From the NCBI RefSeq assembly GCF_001645125.1, contig NZ_LXKA01000382.1, positions 1-64,000 of the forward strand: DNA of 64,000 nt, read 5' to 3'. A program made the translations under genes and the position numbers. The notes under the pieces are model-generated. The model was not told the DNA's origin. It ran no database searches and was given only the letters and a program-made list of their open reading frames with translations. This stretch comes from Paraburkholderia ginsengiterrae (lineage in GTDB: Bacteria; Pseudomonadota; Gammaproteobacteria; Burkholderiales; Burkholderiaceae). This document shows positions 61,136-64,000 of this stretch, one piece after another; the first letter of the stretch is position 1; each line of letters starts with the position of its first letter.

Positions 61136-62011
61136 ATGAGCGAGTTGCAGCCGAGCAGGGGTGAATTCCGCAGTGGCGAACTGACTTTGCGTTATGTCGA
61201 GTGGGGGCCGAAGGACGCGTTGCCCGTCATTCTCCTGCATGGTTTGCGCAGCTATGCGATGACGTGGGAGCCGACGGCCAGGTTCTTTTCCACTGACTTA
61301 CGCCTGATTGCACTCGATCAGCGTGGACGGGGCGATAGCGACTGGGACTCGGCGTGCAACTACTACACGCCGGCCTACGTCGCGGATCTGGAAGCCATGG
61401 TGGCCCACCTTGATCTTGAAACGTTCGTTCTGGTAGGGCACTCGCTCGGGGGCACGAATGCCCTCGTCTATACGGCGAGACACCCCGAGAAAGTCAAAGC
61501 GCTTGTCGTGGAAGATATCGGACCCGGTTCGTCAAGCTCGACCGAAGGCGCAAAACGGATCGTAGGTGAACTCGAGTCCACGCCGTCCCGCTTCGTAGAC
61601 TGGGAGGCGGCGCGGCAGTTTTGGCGGAGCAAGCGGCCTCACATCTCCGAGGAAGCGTTGAACTCCCGGCTCGAACACACGTTGAAGGCAAGTGAGGATG
61701 GCGGCGTGATCTGGAAGTACGACGCGAACGGGATCGGGCGCGCGCGCATCGAACTCGCGCGGCGGCCCGAGTTGGGCGTCGATTTGTGGCCGGTCGTGGA
61801 CGGCCTCCGCTGCCCGACGCTCGTGATCCGCGGTGAACATTCGGACTTCTTGTCGAGATCGACCGCGCAGGAGATGAGCCGACGCAATCGACACATAGCG
61901 TGGTGCGAGGTTTCGAACGCGGGGCACTATGTCCACGATGACAACGCTACTGGCTTTCTGCTCGCGCTCGATGACTTCTTTGAACAACGGAAAGCCGAGC
62001 GAGGGGCTTGA
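61136..62011 (+). CDS. Alpha/beta hydrolase
   Basis: A 291-residue alpha/beta hydrolase. The nucleophile is Ser103 in VGHSLGGTN, the oxyanion loop is LLHGLRS, and the catalytic His is in NAGHYVHDDN. It lacks the GGGxG loop of classical meta-cleavage hydrolases, so an esterase, lactonase or amidase role is equally possible. RBS ATAGGAGACATAGG. Its stop overlaps a possible TTG start of the next gene. Confidence 0.85.
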   Translation: MSELQPSRGEFRSGELTLRYVEWGPKDALPVILLHGLRSYAMTWEPTARFFSTDLRLIALDQRGRGDSDWDSACNYYTPAYVADLEAMVAHLDLETFVLVGHSLGGTNALVYTARHPEKVKALVVEDIGPGSSSSTEGAKRIVGELESTPSRFVDWEAARQFWRSKRPHISEEALNSRLEHTLKASEDGGVIWKYDANGIGRARIELARRPELGVDLWPVVDGLRCPTLVIRGEHSDFLSRSTAQEMSRRNRHIAWCEVSNAGHYVHDDNATGFLLALDDFFEQRKAERGA

Positions 62012-62022
62012 GCTCGAACATC

Positions 62023-63657
62023 ATGGAAAAGATACACACCAGCGTGGCAATCGTCGGCGCCGGGCCGGTTGGCTGTACGGTTGCCAATTTGCTCGGCGTC
62101 TACGGCATCGAAACGATGCTGATCGATCGCAGTTTAGACGTTCTTCCATACCCTCGCGCGGTAGGCATGGATGACGAGGCGCTACGCGTCTTCCAAACCG
62201 CCGGTGTGGCCGATGCGCTTATCGACGACATCATCCAGAACGTGTCGTTGCGAATGTTTACCGCGAAGGGCGAGCCTTTCGCCGATATTCGCCCTGGGAC
62301 GCGCGAGTTCGGATGGTATCGCCGCAACATCTTCATGCAGCAGCTCGCCGAGGCAACGCTACGTGAGCATCTGGCGAACTATCCCCACGTCGAGATGCGT
62401 CTTGGATCCGAGGTCAAATCCCTTCGGCAGGGGGCGCAGGGCGTGACGTTGGGCGTGACGGATCGCGACGGGGTGGCGCGCGAGATCGAGGCGCAGTATT
62501 GCGTCGCCGCCGATGGCGGCCGCAGTACGGTCCGAGATCTCGTCGGCGTGACATTGATCGGCAATACCCATCCAATCAAATGGCTCGTGGTGGACGTGCG
62601 CAACGCCGAGATGGACGCCCCCTATACAGCGTTGCATTGCGACCCGCGGCGGCCGAACGTATGCATTCATTTGCCCTTCGGCTACCGCCGCTGGGAATTT
62701 ATGGTGTTTCCGCACGAAGATGCGGATCGCCTGGTCGAAGAATCATCGGTCAAATCCTTGATTGCACCGTACGTCTGGAATGTGGATCGTCTCGAAGTGG
62801 TGCGCGCACGAATCTATACACATCACTCCCGAGTGGCCGATCGTTTCATTGTCGGACGCACGTTATTCGCCGGCGACGCGGCACACCTCAGCCCACCCTG
62901 GATCGGTCAGGGATTGAATCTCGGCCTAAGAGATGCCGGCAACATTGCGTGGAAGCTTGCTGCCGTAGTCAATGGGCGGATGGATCCGTCGATTCTGACG
63001 AGCTACGAAGTCGAGCGACGCGATCACGCCAAGGCGATGATCGATCTCGCGGATACGTTCGGCCGGATTCTGATGCCGACGAGCAACGTCAAAGCATTTA
63101 TTCGCGACGTGTTTTTCAAGTCGTTCGGTTCTCTTGGACCCGTGCGCGACTACGTGTTGCAGATGAAGTTCAAGCCGATGCCTCGCTATGACCGGGGACT
63201 CGTCGTCGAAGCTGCGGGCGACGCGCCTGATACGGCGGTCGGCCGCATGTTCATTCAACCGGACGTTGAAGTCGGCTTGCGGGAAAAGCGGAAATTGGAC
63301 GACGTTTTAGGGCCGTGGTTCGCAATCGTTGGCTGGCGCACCGACCCCTATGAAGCACTCGATGCCGAAGGGCGAGCTTTTTGGACGTCTATGCAGGCCG
63401 TGTTCATCCGAGTTGAGCGGTCGCGCAGCGGTGCGTCACGTGCAGAGCGGATCAGTGGGTCTGCGACGACGATTTGTGTCGAAGATCTAGAAAATGCGCT
63501 GGAGCCTTGGTTTCGGCAACAAGGGCGGACGATTGCGGTCATTCGTCCGGATCGGTATGTTGCGGCCCTTGCCGATCGAGCGTCGTTTGCTGAAGTCACG
63601 CGTGCGTTCGCTGCGAAAGTGTGCTCGACAAGTCATGAATTGGAGGAGACGCTGTGA
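62023..63657 (+). CDS. FAD-dependent aromatic hydroxylase, MhpA-like
   Basis: A 544-residue class A flavin monooxygenase similar to 3-(3-hydroxyphenyl)propionate hydroxylase. The FAD motif is VAIVGAGPVGCTVANLLGVY. The middle DG motif is CVAADGGRSTVRDLVG, and the second FAD motif is LFAGDAAHLSPPWIGQGLNL. The C-terminal thioredoxin-like domain seems complete. It adds a hydroxyl to a phenolic ring using NAD(P)H, making a catechol for later ring opening. Start ATG at 62023; the TTG at 62008 overlaps the previous stop, and either could be used. The following gene overlaps its stop (GTGA). Confidence 0.9.
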   Translation: MEKIHTSVAIVGAGPVGCTVANLLGVYGIETMLIDRSLDVLPYPRAVGMDDEALRVFQTAGVADALIDDIIQNVSLRMFTAKGEPFADIRPGTREFGWYRRNIFMQQLAEATLREHLANYPHVEMRLGSEVKSLRQGAQGVTLGVTDRDGVAREIEAQYCVAADGGRSTVRDLVGVTLIGNTHPIKWLVVDVRNAEMDAPYTALHCDPRRPNVCIHLPFGYRRWEFMVFPHEDADRLVEESSVKSLIAPYVWNVDRLEVVRARIYTHHSRVADRFIVGRTLFAGDAAHLSPPWIGQGLNLGLRDAGNIAWKLAAVVNGRMDPSILTSYEVERRDHAKAMIDLADTFGRILMPTSNVKAFIRDVFFKSFGSLGPVRDYVLQMKFKPMPRYDRGLVVEAAGDAPDTAVGRMFIQPDVEVGLREKRKLDDVLGPWFAIVGWRTDPYEALDAEGRAFWTSMQAVFIRVERSRSGASRAERISGSATTICVEDLENALEPWFRQQGRTIAVIRPDRYVAALADRASFAEVTRAFAAKVCSTSHELEETL

Positions 63658-63971
63658 TACTGGAAGAACGCAGGTACACCCTGGTCCCGGGTGGTATTTC
63701 GCAATATATCGCGCAGTACGGCGCACTTGGGCGCGAATCGCAGGAAAGGCATCTCGGCAAGATGGTGGGGTGCTTCCAGTCGGAAGTGGGAGAACTCAAT
63801 CAACTTATTTTCCTGTGGCGCTACGAGAGCATGGCTGACCGCGAAACGCGTCGCGCGGCGCTCATGGCCGATGCGCGATTTGCGGAGTTCAGAAAGAGCG
63901 TGCGAGCGCTGCTAGTGCAGCAAAAAAACTGCATTCTCAATGCCGTCGTTTTTCCGGAGGCGACGCCGTGA
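63654..63971 (+). CDS. NIPSNAP family protein
   Basis: A 105-residue dimeric ferredoxin-like (ABM-type) protein of the NIPSNAP family: EERRYTLVPGGISQYIAQY, LIFLWRYESMADRETRRAAL and FAEFRKSVRALLVQQKN. The molecular function is unknown; such small proteins often accompany monooxygenases in degradation operons. The GTG at 63654 has GGAGGAGAC upstream and overlaps the hydroxylase stop by 4 bases. Confidence 0.87.
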   Translation: MILEERRYTLVPGGISQYIAQYGALGRESQERHLGKMVGCFQSEVGELNQLIFLWRYESMADRETRRAALMADARFAEFRKSVRALLVQQKNCILNAVVFPEATP

Positions 63972-64000
63972 GGGAAACGAACACGAAGACTGAGCCTATG
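63968..64000 (+). CDS. Start of a further operon gene, cut by the window edge
   Basis: A GTG at 63968 overlaps the NIPSNAP stop (GTGA), and GGAGGCG lies just upstream. Eleven codons (VRETNTKTEPM) are visible before the edge. The coupling style matches the rest of the operon, so translation probably continues, but nothing about the product can be said; an ATG at 63998 is an alternative start. Confidence 0.4.
   Translation, partial: MRETNTKTEPM

Noticed and set aside
1-64000. CRISPR arrays, tRNA or rRNA genes, riboswitches
   Set aside because: No regularly spaced repeats, cloverleaf-like sequences or ribosomal segments were recognised; a dedicated scan with tRNA and covariance models would settle this.

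Overview
The window looks like accessory DNA from a betaproteobacterium of the Burkholderiaceae, most likely Paraburkholderia, Caballeronia or Burkholderia. The grounds are the Burkholderia-type trimeric porins (mature start QSSVTLYGVVD), the moderately high GC content, and the dense packing of aromatic-catabolism operons with GntR, LysR, IclR and AraC regulators. No rRNA, tRNA or core housekeeping block was seen.

Layout. 0-6 kb is a scarred junction: a 5'-truncated IS1182-family transposase, a frameshifted porin remnant, an intact aromatic-acid MFS transporter, a membrane-anchored Mrr-like nuclease and a dicarboxylate-symporter remnant. 6-15 kb is sensory and envelope: a GAF-PAS histidine kinase, an unknown protein, a small secreted protein, a porin, a tandem duplication carrying two small lipoproteins, a LysR regulator and a PAS chemoreceptor.

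15.5-32.2 kb is the main catabolic island. A lower meta-pathway operon (hydratase, hydrolase, acylating acetaldehyde dehydrogenase, 4-hydroxy-2-oxovalerate aldolase, GntR) is followed by a second GntR and by an upper operon. The upper operon holds a complete three-component Rieske oxygenase of the carbazole-dioxygenase (CarAa) type, a VOC protein, a 2-hydroxyacid dehydrogenase and a second, phenoxybenzoate-dioxygenase-like Rieske oxygenase. A LysR gene, a LigB-type ring-cleavage dioxygenase, and an operon of aspartate-dehydrogenase-like protein, LigA and LigB subunits and a meta-cleavage hydrolase complete it. A shared near-palindromic operator (core TGCATACAGTACGCAAT) lies before the lower operon, the upper operon and the first LigB gene, with a diverged copy on the start of the second GntR gene. 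I infer one GntR-controlled regulon taking a diaryl-type, possibly nitrogen-containing, aromatic through ring hydroxylation, meta-cleavage and hydrolysis to pyruvate and acetyl-CoA.

32.3-39 kb holds a ferredoxin-reductase/M24-hydrolase fusion, 4-hydroxyphenylpyruvate dioxygenase, a Rid-family protein, a Crp/Fnr regulator, an IS21 remnant, an Xre remnant and an orphan AbiEi antitoxin. 39-54.6 kb holds a cytochrome b561, a class III aminotransferase and aldehyde dehydrogenase, a four-gene envelope module (DUF1329, DUF1302, RND exporter, YCF48-like propeller), an APC permease, an EutR-like AraC regulator and an IclR regulator. 55-64 kb is a third, tightly packed catabolic operon, divergent from the IclR gene: a ThDP-dependent decarboxylase/synthase, aldehyde dehydrogenase, atypical SDR, second propeller, VOC protein, AA_synth-family protein, hydrolase, MhpA-type hydroxylase and NIPSNAP protein, continuing past the window edge.

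The least explained parts are the DUF1329/DUF1302/RND/propeller module, the reductase-M24 fusion, the membrane nuclease and the 55-64 kb operon, whose substrate I cannot name. All calls were made by eye from sequence without database searches.
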